A stretch of DNA of 64,000 bases from Mesorhizobium sp. M8A.F.Ca.ET.218.01.1.1 (GCF_004791165.1 NZ_SRUZ01000001.1:106382-170381); one strand, 5' to 3'; shown: positions 9,904 to 18,837, numbered from the stretch's first letter. The notes: generated by a model not told the origin, from the letters alone. Made by a program: numbers and translations.

Positions 9904-10303
9904 ACTGCTTTTCCCTGGCGGCAAAGCCGGTTGGTAATCATAAACGTCGGCATCCCGCAAAGGATGCATGCTCCCATTCCAGCCGAGTCGCGGCCAGCCG
10001 GCAAGCCAATGCCGTCCAGGGTCCACAGAGCCGAAGGAAATCGAGGGGTGAAGAACATTTTCTGATTCTGAAGGACTGTACCGTTGGCGGGATCTGCCCG
10101 CTCCGAGCAATTGCTTCTACCTTTTACGGCTTCCAGTCCGTTTCGTATCTCAATGGCTGTCGCTGCAGCCGCCTTATGACGTTACGCTTCAAGGCGCGAG
10201 CCATCGAAGCCGCCGCTATATAGTGACATCCTCATGCGATGTCGACTCTCCTCAAGGCCTGTGCACACGAGCCATGCAAAGGTCGCATGGATCGCTGATG
10301 CGG
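9904..10303. other. Intergenic stretch with no gene seen
   Basis: Four hundred bases between the DUF768 gene start and the SDR gene stop, both minus strand. I find no ORF with a ribosome site, no clear hairpin terminator and no RNA gene. It presumably holds the DUF768 promoter. Confidence 0.5.
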
Positions 10304-10993
10304 TCAGAAGTTTTCGACCCATGGCCTGAGCTCCATTTCCCAGGTCCAGGCGCTGCGGTGCTGGCGGTGGATGGAGAGATAGGCCGCGGCGATCGCATCC
10401 GGCGACAGCCGGCGGTCCTGCAGCTCGGACTCCTGTCCAGACGCGGCCGAGGCGATGGCCCCGTCGATGATGAAATGCGCGACGTGAATGTTCTTGGGCG
10501 CCAGTTCACGGGCCATGGATTGCGCCAGCCCGCGCAATCCGAATTTGGGCATGGCAAAGCCGGCAGACCCGGCGAACCCCTTCACGCTTGCCGTCGCGCC
10601 GGTGAAAAGGATCGACCCCGAGCCCAAGGCCAGCATCCGGCGGGCCGCCTGCTGAGCCACCAAGAACCCACCATAGGCCCCGACCAATAGCGCCTGACGG
10701 ACCGCCTCGGGATCGAGCTCTGCTATCGGGCCGCGAGCGCGGCCGCTGGCGTTGAAAATCACGAGGGAAAGCGGGCCAGCCTTGTCGGCGACATCAAACA
10801 GCTGCTCCACCGAGGCCGGATCCGAGACATCCGTCGCCACGGCTTGCGCGCCGGCTTGCGCCTGCAATGCACCGAGCTTCTCGATATTTCGAGCGGCCAG
10901 GACGATTTGGAACCCTTCCCTGGCGAGAAGACGCGCCAGCGATGCGCTCAATCCAGAACCCGCTCCGGCAATGACGGCGACATTGGATGTCAT
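10304..10993 (-). CDS. SDR-fold protein with Phe in place of the catalytic Tyr
   Basis: A 229-residue classical SDR fold. The N-terminal VIAGAGSGLSASLARLL is the glycine-rich dinucleotide site, FNASGRARG stands where NNAG usually is, and SILFTGATAS carries the catalytic-Ser strand. The usual YxxxK reads FAMPK (GFAMPKFGLRGLAQSMAREL), so the acid-base Tyr is Phe while Lys is kept. A subset of SDRs shares this FxxxK pattern, so it is probably a property of the subfamily rather than a recent mutation. They may be reductases working differently or non-catalytic. The start at 10993 has a strong AGGAGAGG site. Confidence 0.85.
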   Translation of the reverse strand: MTSNVAVIAGAGSGLSASLARLLAREGFQIVLAARNIEKLGALQAQAGAQAVATDVSDPASVEQLFDVADKAGPLSLVIFNASGRARGPIAELDPEAVRQALLVGAYGGFLVAQQAARRMLALGSGSILFTGATASVKGFAGSAGFAMPKFGLRGLAQSMARELAPKNIHVAHFIIDGAIASAASGQESELQDRRLSPDAIAAAYLSIHRQHRSAWTWEMELRPWVENF

Positions 10994-11090
10994 GTGACCT
11001 CTCCTTCTTCCACTGATTGCAACGGTTGGCGCATGCCGAAGTCTGCCGGATCAACGCCGCACCGGCAACGCGCAAGGCGGAAAGAAAAAT

Positions 11091-11113
11091 GGCCGGGCGC
11101 GAAACGCCCGGCC
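11091..11113 (-). terminator. Rho-independent terminator of the oxygenase gene
   Basis: A perfect 9-bp stem GGCCGGGCG/CGCCCGGCC with a 5-base loop, followed on the minus strand by ATTTTTCTTT. It lies 165 bases beyond the stop of the oxygenase gene at 11278. Confidence 0.8.
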
Positions 11114-11277
11114 AAAAGAAGGTCACAACCTTCAGAGGGGAACACCGTTCAGCGAAATGGGAGGAGAACACCGAACGGATTTTTCTCTTTTGAACCGATC
11201 TTCACGCAGATGCGACGAACGATTTTCCAAAATCAGCCGGGACTGCAAAAAATCCATTCGTTCTTGTGGCAACAGGC

Positions 11278-12297
11278 TCAACCCGCTCCGGTTTCCGGCT
11301 CAAGCAGGTCGGCGTAATGGCGGCGCGCGACGTCGGGATGCGAGCGCAGCCGGCTTTTCAGCACATTGGTTCCGACATCGCGAAACAGCGGATTGTCCGG
11401 ATCGCTGGCCGGCCCGCGCGCCTGCGTCGCCAATTCCTCGGGGAGTTCGAGCAGCGGTATCGTCGCATCGAGTTTGGCGCTGAAGAAGAACGGCACCGAA
11501 ATGCGTTCAATGCCGGCGGGCGGCGTCACGACGCGATGCACGGTCGCACGCAAATAGCCGTTCGAGGCCAGCTCGAGCAATTCACCGATGTTGACGACGA
11601 GCGTGCCGGGAATGGGATCCACATCCACCCAGCTGCCATCATAGTCGACCTGCAGCCCCTTATTGTCATCCTGAAGCAACAGCGTCAGGAAACCGCCATC
11701 CTTGTGCGCGCCGACACCTTGATCACCGCCGGTCGCCTCACGGCCCGGATAGCGCACGATCTTCATGCGGTGGTTTGGCTGCTCACGGTAGATCGGGTCG
11801 AAGGCATCCTCTGGCTGGTCGAGCGACAGCGCGAAGGCTTTCAAGAGCCTGATGGCCACCCCTGTCGCCTTGGCCTGCCATGCCAGCAGGGCGGGTTTGA
11901 GTTCTGGCAACGCAGCCGGCCACTGGTTCGGCCCCTGCAGCCGCGTCCAGGCGGGAATTCCGGGGCCTTGCGCTATGGGCTGGCGCTCGACGCCGATATC
12001 GAGCTGTTCGCGCCAGTCGGCCTTGCCCTTGGTCAGCTCGCCGCCGGCGCGCGTATAGCCGCGGAACTGCGAGGACTTGACCATCTCGATCGCGAGCTTG
12101 TCGGCCTCGGCCAAGGCAAAGAAGCGGCGGGACGCGGTGAGCACCTCGCTGATCTCGGCCCAGGAGATCCCGTGTCCGGCCAGGTAGAAAAAGCCGATGT
12201 CACGCGAGGCGGAGCGGAGATCCGCCAGAAATGTCCGACGTTCCGATGCGCCTTGCTCAAAGCGGCTCAAATCGAGCACGGGTACTATTCTGGGCAT
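11278..12297 (-). CDS. Isopenicillin N synthase-family 2-oxoglutarate/Fe(II) oxygenase
   Basis: A 339-residue non-haem iron oxygenase of the IPNS/2OG family. The N-terminal DIOX_N part (5-115) has GFFYLAGHGI. The double-stranded beta-helix carries the iron ligands His198 and Asp200 in GVGAHKDGGFLTLL and His254 in ATVHRVV, and the 2-oxoglutarate-binding Arg265 in ERISVPFF. All catalytic residues are present. In rhizobia such proteins are usually stand-alone and unassigned. The substrate is unknown. The ATG at 12297 has a GGAG site 6 bases upstream. Confidence 0.88.
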   Translation of the reverse strand: MPRIVPVLDLSRFEQGASERRTFLADLRSASRDIGFFYLAGHGISWAEISEVLTASRRFFALAEADKLAIEMVKSSQFRGYTRAGGELTKGKADWREQLDIGVERQPIAQGPGIPAWTRLQGPNQWPAALPELKPALLAWQAKATGVAIRLLKAFALSLDQPEDAFDPIYREQPNHRMKIVRYPGREATGGDQGVGAHKDGGFLTLLLQDDNKGLQVDYDGSWVDVDPIPGTLVVNIGELLELASNGYLRATVHRVVTPPAGIERISVPFFFSAKLDATIPLLELPEELATQARGPASDPDNPLFRDVGTNVLKSRLRSHPDVARRHYADLLEPETGAG

Positions 12298-12739
12298 ATC
12301 AGGCTCCTTTACCGGTTTCCTTCCGCCGCCAATGCCTACAAGTCTCATCGACTCCCCCTTGCCCGGAAAGAAACGATTGGCCCTTCAAAAGCCATCGCGA
12401 CGAATAATTTTCCACGCCGCGCAGGCGATATGATGATGATCGTGATCACGGCAGGAGATATGGCCGAACTGAGAAGGGTGTTGCGTTGCGGTAAAGACGA
12501 GGAAGACTTCCCAACCTTATGGCGAGCCTGGCCGGCGACGGCGGCTTTCAGCAAGCCGCGAAGTATTTATGGGCCTTTCTCCAATTTTTGGCGCTTCACG
12601 TCAGATATCAGCCGTAAATCCGTTTATAATAAAATTATAGTAAAATAATACTCGCAATATATTTGTTTTAAGCACAAAATTCCGTACCTGAATAGTCGCC
12701 GATACTGACGACCATCTTCGAGCTACCCAGTCCTGCCGA
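12298..12739. other. Gene-free stretch with an AT-rich patch
   Basis: No convincing gene lies between the oxygenase start and the structured leader. About 12600-12690 is strikingly AT-rich for this genome and contains a perfect TATAAT-AAA-ATTATA dyad (12625-12639). The patch probably holds the promoter of the ten-gene cluster that follows. I cannot place a -35 box with confidence. Confidence 0.45.
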
Positions 12740-12824
12740 CTTGAGGGCGATCACTTCAGGAGGGACTATCCCGACCAGCGTTAATCGCTTTGGTCCCGCT
12801 CTCCTGAGGGGCCGATCGCTCAAG
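12740..12824 (+). promoter_or_regulatory. Structured 5' leader of the ten-gene cluster
   Basis: One long imperfect hairpin can form just before the ribosome site of the first cluster gene. CTTGAG (12740-12745) pairs with CTCAAG (12819-12824), CGATC (12748-12752) with GATCG (12814-12818), TCAGGAG (12756-12762) with CTCCTGA (12801-12807), and GGAC (12763-12766) with GTCC (12793-12796). That is 22 pairs with bulges. The ribosome site AGGAG (12826-12830) starts two bases later, so folding or protein binding could control translation. It matches no riboswitch class I know. Confidence 0.5.
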
Positions 12825-12837
12825 AGGAGATCTCGAG

Positions 12838-13899
12838 ATGGACGGGTATGACGAATCGATGTTCGACGACCTAGCCTTTGATGAAGCGGAAGGCCCCGCC
12901 GACAGCTATGACGAATTCGACGAAATGGACGAAGGCGACGGCTTCGAAGGTGCCGATGAAGGCGACGAAGGCGACGAGTATGACGCGGGCGACGAGTACG
13001 AGGCTTCGAGCTTCGACGAGATGGACGCCGGCGACGAATTCGATGAAGGCGACGACTTCGACGAAGGCGACGATTTCGACGAGGGCGATGATGACGGCTG
13101 GGACCAGGCGCTGGGCTTCGCGCTCGCGGCTGAAGACAGCGACGAGTTCTTCCGGCGCATCGCCCGCGGCATACGCGGCGCCGTGCGCACCGTGCGGCGT
13201 GCCGCTCCCACCATCGGCCGCATCGCCCGCGCCGTGGCGCCGGTCGCCAGCCTCATCCCAGGCTACGGCACCGCAATTGGCGGCGTTGCCAATGTCATCG
13301 GCCAGCTGATGGCGGACGAAGCCTCCGAGGACGAAGCGCTCGACGCCTTCGCCGAGCTCGCGGTGCGCAATCGCGCCGCCATCCCGCTGGTCGCGGGGCT
13401 CGCCGCCAGACGCGTGCTCGGCCCCGCCGCCGCCCGCATGCCGGCGGCCGCCCGCGTCCAGGCGGTGCGCACCGTGCGCCGCGCCGCCACCCAGCTCGTC
13501 AACCGTGGCGGGCCGACCGCGATCCGCGCCTTGCCGCGCATTGCCAACAGCGTGCGCCGCACCGCGGTCACCCGCCGCACCCCGGCTTCCGTCCGGCCAA
13601 TGGTGCTGGCGCGTACCGCGCGCCGTGTCGCGGCACGCGGGCATGGCCTGCGCCGGCAGCTGACGCAGCCCTTGCAGAGAGGGCGGCGGATCGTGCGCCG
13701 CACGGCCGCGGCGGTCCGCTCCGGCATGTCTCCGGCACGCAACCTGGCGCGCGCCGCCGGGCGGGCGCTCGGGGGAATGGGCGGCATCGGCGGTTGGACC
13801 GGTGGGTATGCACCGGGCTATGGCCATGGCCAGGGGTCCGGGCGCCGGCGGCGTATCGTCATCCGTGGTCCGGTCAGCATCACCATCCGGCCCAACTGA
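12838..13899 (+). CDS. Bipolar acidic/arginine-rich protein, first gene of the cluster
   Basis: A 353-residue protein of unknown function. Residues 1-90 are almost all Asp, Glu, Gly and Phe/Tyr, with DEGDDF-like repeats. Residues 104-340 are very Arg/Ala-rich. A hydrophobic, glycine-zipper-like stretch (VAPVASLIPGYGTAIGG, about 133-149) divides them, and the C-terminus is Gly/Arg-rich. The whole protein has no Lys and no Cys, so all its positive charge is Arg. An internal segment EASEDEALDAFAELAVRN looks globular and helical. The AGGAG site is 8 bases from ATG. The first half could neutralise the second or mediate assembly or phase separation. It could also be an effector with an acidic pro-region for the proteases encoded downstream. 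Confidence 0.85.
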   Translation: MDGYDESMFDDLAFDEAEGPADSYDEFDEMDEGDGFEGADEGDEGDEYDAGDEYEASSFDEMDAGDEFDEGDDFDEGDDFDEGDDDGWDQALGFALAAEDSDEFFRRIARGIRGAVRTVRRAAPTIGRIARAVAPVASLIPGYGTAIGGVANVIGQLMADEASEDEALDAFAELAVRNRAAIPLVAGLAARRVLGPAAARMPAAARVQAVRTVRRAATQLVNRGGPTAIRALPRIANSVRRTAVTRRTPASVRPMVLARTARRVAARGHGLRRQLTQPLQRGRRIVRRTAAAVRSGMSPARNLARAAGRALGGMGGIGGWTGGYAPGYGHGQGSGRRRRIVIRGPVSITIRPN

Positions 13900-13932
13900 A
13901 ACCCTCTCGGTGCAACCAGAAGGATCGTGGCG

Positions 13933-15225
13933 ATGCGCACGGGTTCTTCGACCAGGCGGTTCCTGGACACCAAGCTGCGGGCGCTGAAGGCGCGCGCGCA
14001 GCGCCTGAACCGGCTGACGCCGCGGCGCATCGGGCTGCGTCCCGAAGACCTGCCCTATGCCCCGTCGCGGGCCCATTTCCACGCCGCCAACAAGCGGCTG
14101 GCCACCATCGGCAACGCCATCAACAGGCAGATCGCCATCATCGAGCGCAACTGGCCGCCGGCGACGGCGCAGGCGGCACTCACCCAGATGGCGTTGCTCG
14201 ACCGCAGCATCGACCGGCTGCGCCGCAGCTTCGGCATGTTCTTCGAGGTGATGTCGCAGCGCGGTTCGGGTTTCGCGCCGGCGCTCGCCGCCCATGACGC
14301 GATCGCGCTCGACTGCTACACGGTCGTGCGTGCCGCCCTGCCGGGTGTGTTCGCCGGACCGCTCTTGAAGCCGCTGACCTATATGGAACACGGCTATTCG
14401 CCGGCCACGCAGCGCCGTGGCGTGGCGCTGGCCCGGCTGCTTGGCGACAGCAATCCGTTCCCGGTGATCCGCGTCCCCTGGGACCGCGACAATCCCTGGC
14501 AATCGGTGTTCCTGCACGAGGTCGCGCACAATCTGCAGGCCGATATGGGCCTGTGGCAGGAAAACGCGCAGGCGGTCGGTAACCGGCTGGCCTCGATGCG
14601 CTTCGATCCGCTCGTGGTGACCATTCTGCGCCGCTGGCACAAGGAGATCTTCGCGGACCTCGCGGCGCTGCTGCTCGGCGGCACGGCGTCGGTCTGGGGC
14701 ATGATGGAGTTCCTCGCCCACCCCGGCGCGCGCGCCTTGACCTATCGCCCCGGCGGCGCCCATCCGACCGGCTGGATCCGGGTCCTGATCCTGACCGAAA
14801 TGCTGCGCCGCATGGGCTTCGCCGCCGAGGCGGCGCGCGCCGAACGCGTCTGGCGCGCGCTCTATAATCCGTCGCGCGGCCACAGGCTGCCTCCGGTGCT
14901 GCTTGCGTCGGTGCCGCGCCTCATCCCGGCGGTGGTCGACGAAATCGCCTACCAGCCTCGGCGGGGGCTGGGCCAGCACGCGCTGGCCGATGCCATTCCA
15001 TTCACGCGCGCCGACGAAGCCCGCATCCGGCGCGGCGGAATCCAGATCGCGGCGGGGCACGTACCCGACCTGCCGCCACGCTTTCTTGTGTCGGCCAGCC
15101 GTTTCGCGCTGGAGGCCGGCGCCGAACCGGACGCCATTGCCAAGCTCGTCATCAGGAACCTGGCCCAGCGCCAGGCAAGCCGACGGCCCGCCGAGCAACC
15201 GTCCCCAGCCGCACTCGTTGCATGA
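13933..15225 (+). CDS. Putative zinc metalloprotease (HEXXH)
   Basis: A 430-residue protein. His195-Glu-Val-Ala-His199 in FLHEVAHNLQADMG forms an HEXXH zinc site. About 40 residues later, KEIFADLAALLLGG (Glu238, Asp242) supplies the third-ligand pattern of gluzincin-type proteases. The N-terminal 120 residues are basic helices with long heptad-like runs. There is no signal peptide, so it acts inside the cell or leaves by a non-Sec route. I chose the ATG at 13933 because AGGA (13921-13924) is correctly spaced from it and too close to the GTG at 13927. I cannot place it in a named peptidase family. Confidence 0.75.
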   Translation: MRTGSSTRRFLDTKLRALKARAQRLNRLTPRRIGLRPEDLPYAPSRAHFHAANKRLATIGNAINRQIAIIERNWPPATAQAALTQMALLDRSIDRLRRSFGMFFEVMSQRGSGFAPALAAHDAIALDCYTVVRAALPGVFAGPLLKPLTYMEHGYSPATQRRGVALARLLGDSNPFPVIRVPWDRDNPWQSVFLHEVAHNLQADMGLWQENAQAVGNRLASMRFDPLVVTILRRWHKEIFADLAALLLGGTASVWGMMEFLAHPGARALTYRPGGAHPTGWIRVLILTEMLRRMGFAAEAARAERVWRALYNPSRGHRLPPVLLASVPRLIPAVVDEIAYQPRRGLGQHALADAIPFTRADEARIRRGGIQIAAGHVPDLPPRFLVSASRFALEAGAEPDAIAKLVIRNLAQRQASRRPAEQPSPAALVA

Positions 15226-15236
15226 GGTGAGATGTC

Positions 15237-16997
15237 ATGGCCGACCTGTTTACAACCGCCGCCAGCCCGGTCTCGAAATTTCGGTCGCCCGCCACGGTCG
15301 CCGTCGACAATCTGCTGCGCAAGACGCTGCGCGTCAGTGATCCGCGCGATCCCGACCAGATGGCCAACGCGCTGCTGAACTTCTACCCGCAGGAAGCGGA
15401 CAGGGACCGCCGCGAACGCGCCGGCCTGCCCTATTCAAGCGTGCCCGATTATGTGCCGCAGGTGCGGAACACCGGCCCGTCCTCGGTCGAGATGGCGCAG
15501 GCGCAGGACGATCTCGAACGCGACCTGCAGACGCTTTCGACCTCCTCGCCGCTGAAGGACATCCGCATCGAGATGATTGGCTGGGGTCGCTCCATCCGGC
15601 AGCTCGCCAATGACGGGCTGGCCGCCGCGCGTCTTTCGCTGGATTCGGTCAACCACGACCGCGCCATGTCGGCGCGCCGCCAGCTCGGCGAATATTCGCG
15701 CCTGGCACGCTATGTCGGCACGCTGACCGATGGCAGCGCCATCCTGTTCCGGCGCTTTGCCCAGAGCTGCGATGTACTGGCGGGGCTGATCCTCGTCGCC
15801 ATCGGCGAGGGGCTGGCGTCCAACGGCATCACACGCAGCACCTCGATCGTGCGCTCGGCCGCCGGCGAACTGCAGGCGCGCCGCAATGCTGTCATCATGG
15901 CGCTGCGCAGCCTGACCGGCTCGGTCGAAAGCGCGCTTGGCCAGGAGGACTGGCCGCGCGGCATCGAAGCCTACCGCAATCTGGTCCTGCAACTGGAAGC
16001 CGGGGGCCAGGCGGACCTGCGTGCCCTTCTGGAAGAGAACGCGCTGTCGCAGGCGATGGACGACCTGGTCGACCTCTCGACCGGGGCAAGCGTCGAGAGC
16101 CTGCGTGAACTGTCGACCGCGTCGGCGATGCTGGTTCACCGCTTCCAGCGCCTGATCCAGTTCGGCCAGAGCATTCCGGTTCCGATCGACGTGCCGATCA
16201 CATCGGGACCACCGGAATCGCCGCCGCTGGTGGCGTTCGTCTCCAGCCTGCAGCTCTTCGTCGATGCCTTCGTCGCCAAAGGCAGCTCGCGGCTGCTCTA
16301 TGTCGCGCGCCCGCCGATCATCGTCTACGGCCTCTATGGCGCCGGCGGTCCCGACCAGGGCGCCGTCCGATTGATGAACCTCACCATCGCGCGCGGTTTC
16401 CTGCTCGAGCAGGTCGACTGCTTCGCCGGCTGCGGCTGCGACGACGACGAGATCAGCTGCCAGGTGCTCCTGGATTACATGCTGTTCCTGCTCGACCGGG
16501 CGATCGATCTCTATGCGGTCGGCATCGATCCGGACGGCCTCGGTGAACAGGAGAGACGCGCGACCGCCGTCGGCCTCGCCGTCGGCGCGGTGCTGGACCT
16601 GACCGACCAGGTGGCGAACCCCGGCGTGCTGCTGTGCGAATTCAGCGACAAGCTGAAGACCAAGCTCGCCACCATCTCCGGCGAGTTGCTCGACCCGTTC
16701 GGTGGCGCTGGCGCCTGGGACCCCGGTCTCAAGGGGCTGATGGTGCGTGAGCTGCGAACCTTCTACCAGGCCGAGGAGCAGACCGAGCGCCTGGTGCGGT
16801 CGCTGACCCAGCAATGCGACTTCAACGTTTTCAACTTCCGCAACAACCAGTCGCTGATCCGCTGGATGATCCGCACGATCCTGCAGAACACGTTCAACCA
16901 GGGCACCAACCTGCCGAGCCCGGTCCAGATGCCGTCGCCTATCGCGAGCTCGATGGCTAGCATGGGTCAGAACCGTCCCGACTACTGGTCGGCGTGA
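15237..16997 (+). CDS. Large cluster protein of unknown function
   Basis: A 586-residue protein I do not recognise. It is predicted mostly alpha-helical, with Leu/Ala-rich helices (for example LAGLILVAIGEGLASNGI and TAVGLAVGAVLDLTDQV). A Cys/Asp-rich loop, CFAGCGCDDDEISC, lies near residues 394-408 and could bind metal or form disulphides. The C-terminus ends with a Pro/Met/Ser-rich tail. There is no signal peptide and no continuous membrane span long enough to be sure of. Its ATG is 11 bases after the metalloprotease stop, with GAGGTGAG as ribosome site, so it belongs to the same operon. It may be a structural or scaffold component. Confidence 0.72.
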   Translation: MADLFTTAASPVSKFRSPATVAVDNLLRKTLRVSDPRDPDQMANALLNFYPQEADRDRRERAGLPYSSVPDYVPQVRNTGPSSVEMAQAQDDLERDLQTLSTSSPLKDIRIEMIGWGRSIRQLANDGLAAARLSLDSVNHDRAMSARRQLGEYSRLARYVGTLTDGSAILFRRFAQSCDVLAGLILVAIGEGLASNGITRSTSIVRSAAGELQARRNAVIMALRSLTGSVESALGQEDWPRGIEAYRNLVLQLEAGGQADLRALLEENALSQAMDDLVDLSTGASVESLRELSTASAMLVHRFQRLIQFGQSIPVPIDVPITSGPPESPPLVAFVSSLQLFVDAFVAKGSSRLLYVARPPIIVYGLYGAGGPDQGAVRLMNLTIARGFLLEQVDCFAGCGCDDDEISCQVLLDYMLFLLDRAIDLYAVGIDPDGLGEQERRATAVGLAVGAVLDLTDQVANPGVLLCEFSDKLKTKLATISGELLDPFGGAGAWDPGLKGLMVRELRTFYQAEEQTERLVRSLTQQCDFNVFNFRNNQSLIRWMIRTILQNTFNQGTNLPSPVQMPSPIASSMASMGQNRPDYWSA

Positions 16998-17020
16998 GCA
17001 GGCATGAGAGGAGCAGGACA

Positions 17021-17695
17021 ATGGCTGCGAAAATTCCGTTTCCCTATCATCCGGCCAACAAGTTCCACGCCGGGGTCAAGGCCCGCTTCGAAGTGGAGGC
17101 CCAGACGCCGCAATCGATCGACCTGTTGACCAAACAGGTCGATACCGGCAGCCAGGGAACCCAGAAGGCCATCGGCGACGTTGCCAAGGCGATCAGGAGA
17201 TATCCCGACGGAGACCAGTCGAAGACCTTCGAACGGCTGACCGCCGCGATGGAGACCATCGCCACCGCGCTGCAGAACCAGCCCAAGGGTAGCGAGATCG
17301 ACAAGAAGCTTGGCGACATCGGCAAGGCGATCGACAGGTTTGACGAAACGGTGCGGTCGTTTGGCCTGCGCGACAGGGACAATGTCACGGCACTCTACGC
17401 GGCGGCGGTCGACACGACCGGCGACATCGTTGGCCGCACGAATGCGGGCCAATGGCTCATCCGGGCGGAATTCCCGTCGCTGCAGGCCATCGTCAAGTTT
17501 CAGAAGACCAAGCCGCAGGACGAACGGCGCAGCGAGTTCGTCAAGCGCGTGCGCGCTGTCGAGCCCGTCCCACCAGGCCTTCCCGCGACGATCACCGACA
17601 GCGAGCTGGCGCGCTTCTTCGATCTGGTGCCGGCCGTGATCAGCGCCATCAATGCCAGTCAGGACACTGGCTCCAGCGAGCCGCCCAAAGCCTGA
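17021..17695 (+). CDS. Cluster protein of unknown function, helical
   Basis: A 224-residue protein starting MAAKIPFPYHPANKF at an ATG with an AGGAGCAGGA site. The middle third (about 30-115) is rich in Lys, Asp and Ala with heptad-like spacing and is probably coiled coil (KAIGDVAKAIRRYPDGDQ, DIGKAIDRFDETVRSF). The C-terminal part is short and globular, ending in a Ser/Pro tail. No domain was recognised. It lies 23 bases after the 586-residue gene and 38 before the next. A soluble subunit of whatever the cluster builds is a guess from position only. Confidence 0.7.
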   Translation: MAAKIPFPYHPANKFHAGVKARFEVEAQTPQSIDLLTKQVDTGSQGTQKAIGDVAKAIRRYPDGDQSKTFERLTAAMETIATALQNQPKGSEIDKKLGDIGKAIDRFDETVRSFGLRDRDNVTALYAAAVDTTGDIVGRTNAGQWLIRAEFPSLQAIVKFQKTKPQDERRSEFVKRVRAVEPVPPGLPATITDSELARFFDLVPAVISAINASQDTGSSEPPKA

Positions 17696-17733
17696 AACCG
17701 TGAGCCGCCAATTCGAGCAACATGAGGTCTGTT

Positions 17734-18837
17734 ATGGCTAGCGAATCCAATGAGGTCATCCAAAGGCTGTTCCAGCGCTTCTTCAGGGACGAGCTGCCCG
17801 GATTGTCGCCGGCGGACCGCGCCGCTTTCGAGAGCGAGTTCGAGGGCCGCTACGGTGAACTGCTCGATCGCTCGTCCAGTGCGACGACAACGAGCTTCGC
17901 GGATCTGGTGGGCTTCGGCGACGGGCCGCTCAAGCCGTTCGACGCGCTGCAGATGCCGTTGCTGCGCAACGACTTCGACGAATCCATCATTCCGCCGCAG
18001 CTGCAGGCCTCGGCAGAACTCTATTACATCTACCAGATGGACCGCATGAAGCTGTTCCAGGTCGTCGATGTGCTGCGCCGGCTGTTCCAGAACGGCCAGA
18101 TCCGCATCCAGCGCGGCCCCGGCGCGCGCGGGCTCTACATCCTCGAGAAGTGGCGGCCGATCCGCTACAAGCGCCGCGACCGGCTGATCGCCTATCGCCG
18201 CGTCTTCAACTATGGCCGCGCGCCGGTGCCGTCGGGGGCGATCGTCAACCGCAGCTTCCACTTCATGCTGGTCGCCTTCATGAACGCGATGTCGCAATAC
18301 TTCCAGGATCTGACCATCGGCCAGGTCATCCGCGGCAGCTCGACCATCAATGACCGGCCGTTCGCGGCGCTCGCCACGGTGCAGCGTGTCGGTACCGACC
18401 TGCGCTACCATCTCGACCGTTCAAGCTATGGCAACATCCTGGCGCTGACCCGTGAAACCGGCCAGTACGTGCAGCAAATCTTCGAACTGTTCGACGCGCC
18501 CGACATCAAGAAGTCCTTCGACGCCAACACCAAATGGGATGTCATCGAAGCCGTCGCCAACCGGCACTTGGGCGGCGCGGCCGAGATGTCGCAGCGCGCC
18601 AAGATGGCGGATGCGGGGCGCAGGACGCTGCAATACATCGCCGAGAACGATTTCCGCACGACGATCACGCCGGCCGAGTTCGACGCCGACGCCAAGAAGA
18701 TGGGCTCGCAGGCCGACGCGTGGCTCGCCGCCTACCGGCTGACGCGCGAAGGGCGCCGCTTCCCCGGCCTCGATGGCGATCGTGTGCACTGGTCGTACGG
18801 GCTCAACCGCAACACCGCCTCGCGCATCGCCGCCTAA
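17734..18837 (+). CDS. Cluster protein of unknown function, 367 residues
   Basis: A 367-residue protein. The ATG at 17734 is chosen because GAGG (17724-17727) lies 6 bases before it. The ATG at 17722 has no site. The N-terminus has FQRFFRDELPGLSPADRAAFE. The centre has a Tyr/Met-rich helix (ELYYIYQMDRMKLFQVVDVL) and a strongly basic patch (RYKRRDRLIAYRRVFNYGR, about residues 145-165), then helices to the end. The basic patch could bind nucleic acid or an acidic partner such as the N-terminal half of the first cluster protein. No known domain, signal peptide or membrane segment is seen. Confidence 0.7.
   Translation: MASESNEVIQRLFQRFFRDELPGLSPADRAAFESEFEGRYGELLDRSSSATTTSFADLVGFGDGPLKPFDALQMPLLRNDFDESIIPPQLQASAELYYIYQMDRMKLFQVVDVLRRLFQNGQIRIQRGPGARGLYILEKWRPIRYKRRDRLIAYRRVFNYGRAPVPSGAIVNRSFHFMLVAFMNAMSQYFQDLTIGQVIRGSSTINDRPFAALATVQRVGTDLRYHLDRSSYGNILALTRETGQYVQQIFELFDAPDIKKSFDANTKWDVIEAVANRHLGGAAEMSQRAKMADAGRRTLQYIAENDFRTTITPAEFDADAKKMGSQADAWLAAYRLTREGRRFPGLDGDRVHWSYGLNRNTASRIAA

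Noticed and set aside
12345..12554. Short minus-strand ORF upstream of the oxygenase gene
   Set aside because: No ribosome site, no family resemblance and an unlikely composition. It lies in the probable promoter region.
12625..12639. TATAAT dyad as a firm promoter
   Set aside because: No -35 element lies at proper spacing, and AT-rich runs can give this by chance. Kept only as a possible promoter zone.
12871..15198. Very long open frame antisense to the first two cluster genes
   Set aside because: It mirrors high-GC codon structure, has no ribosome site and gives His/Arg/Gly-rich protein with no recognisable motif. The plus-strand genes have good start sites and motifs.
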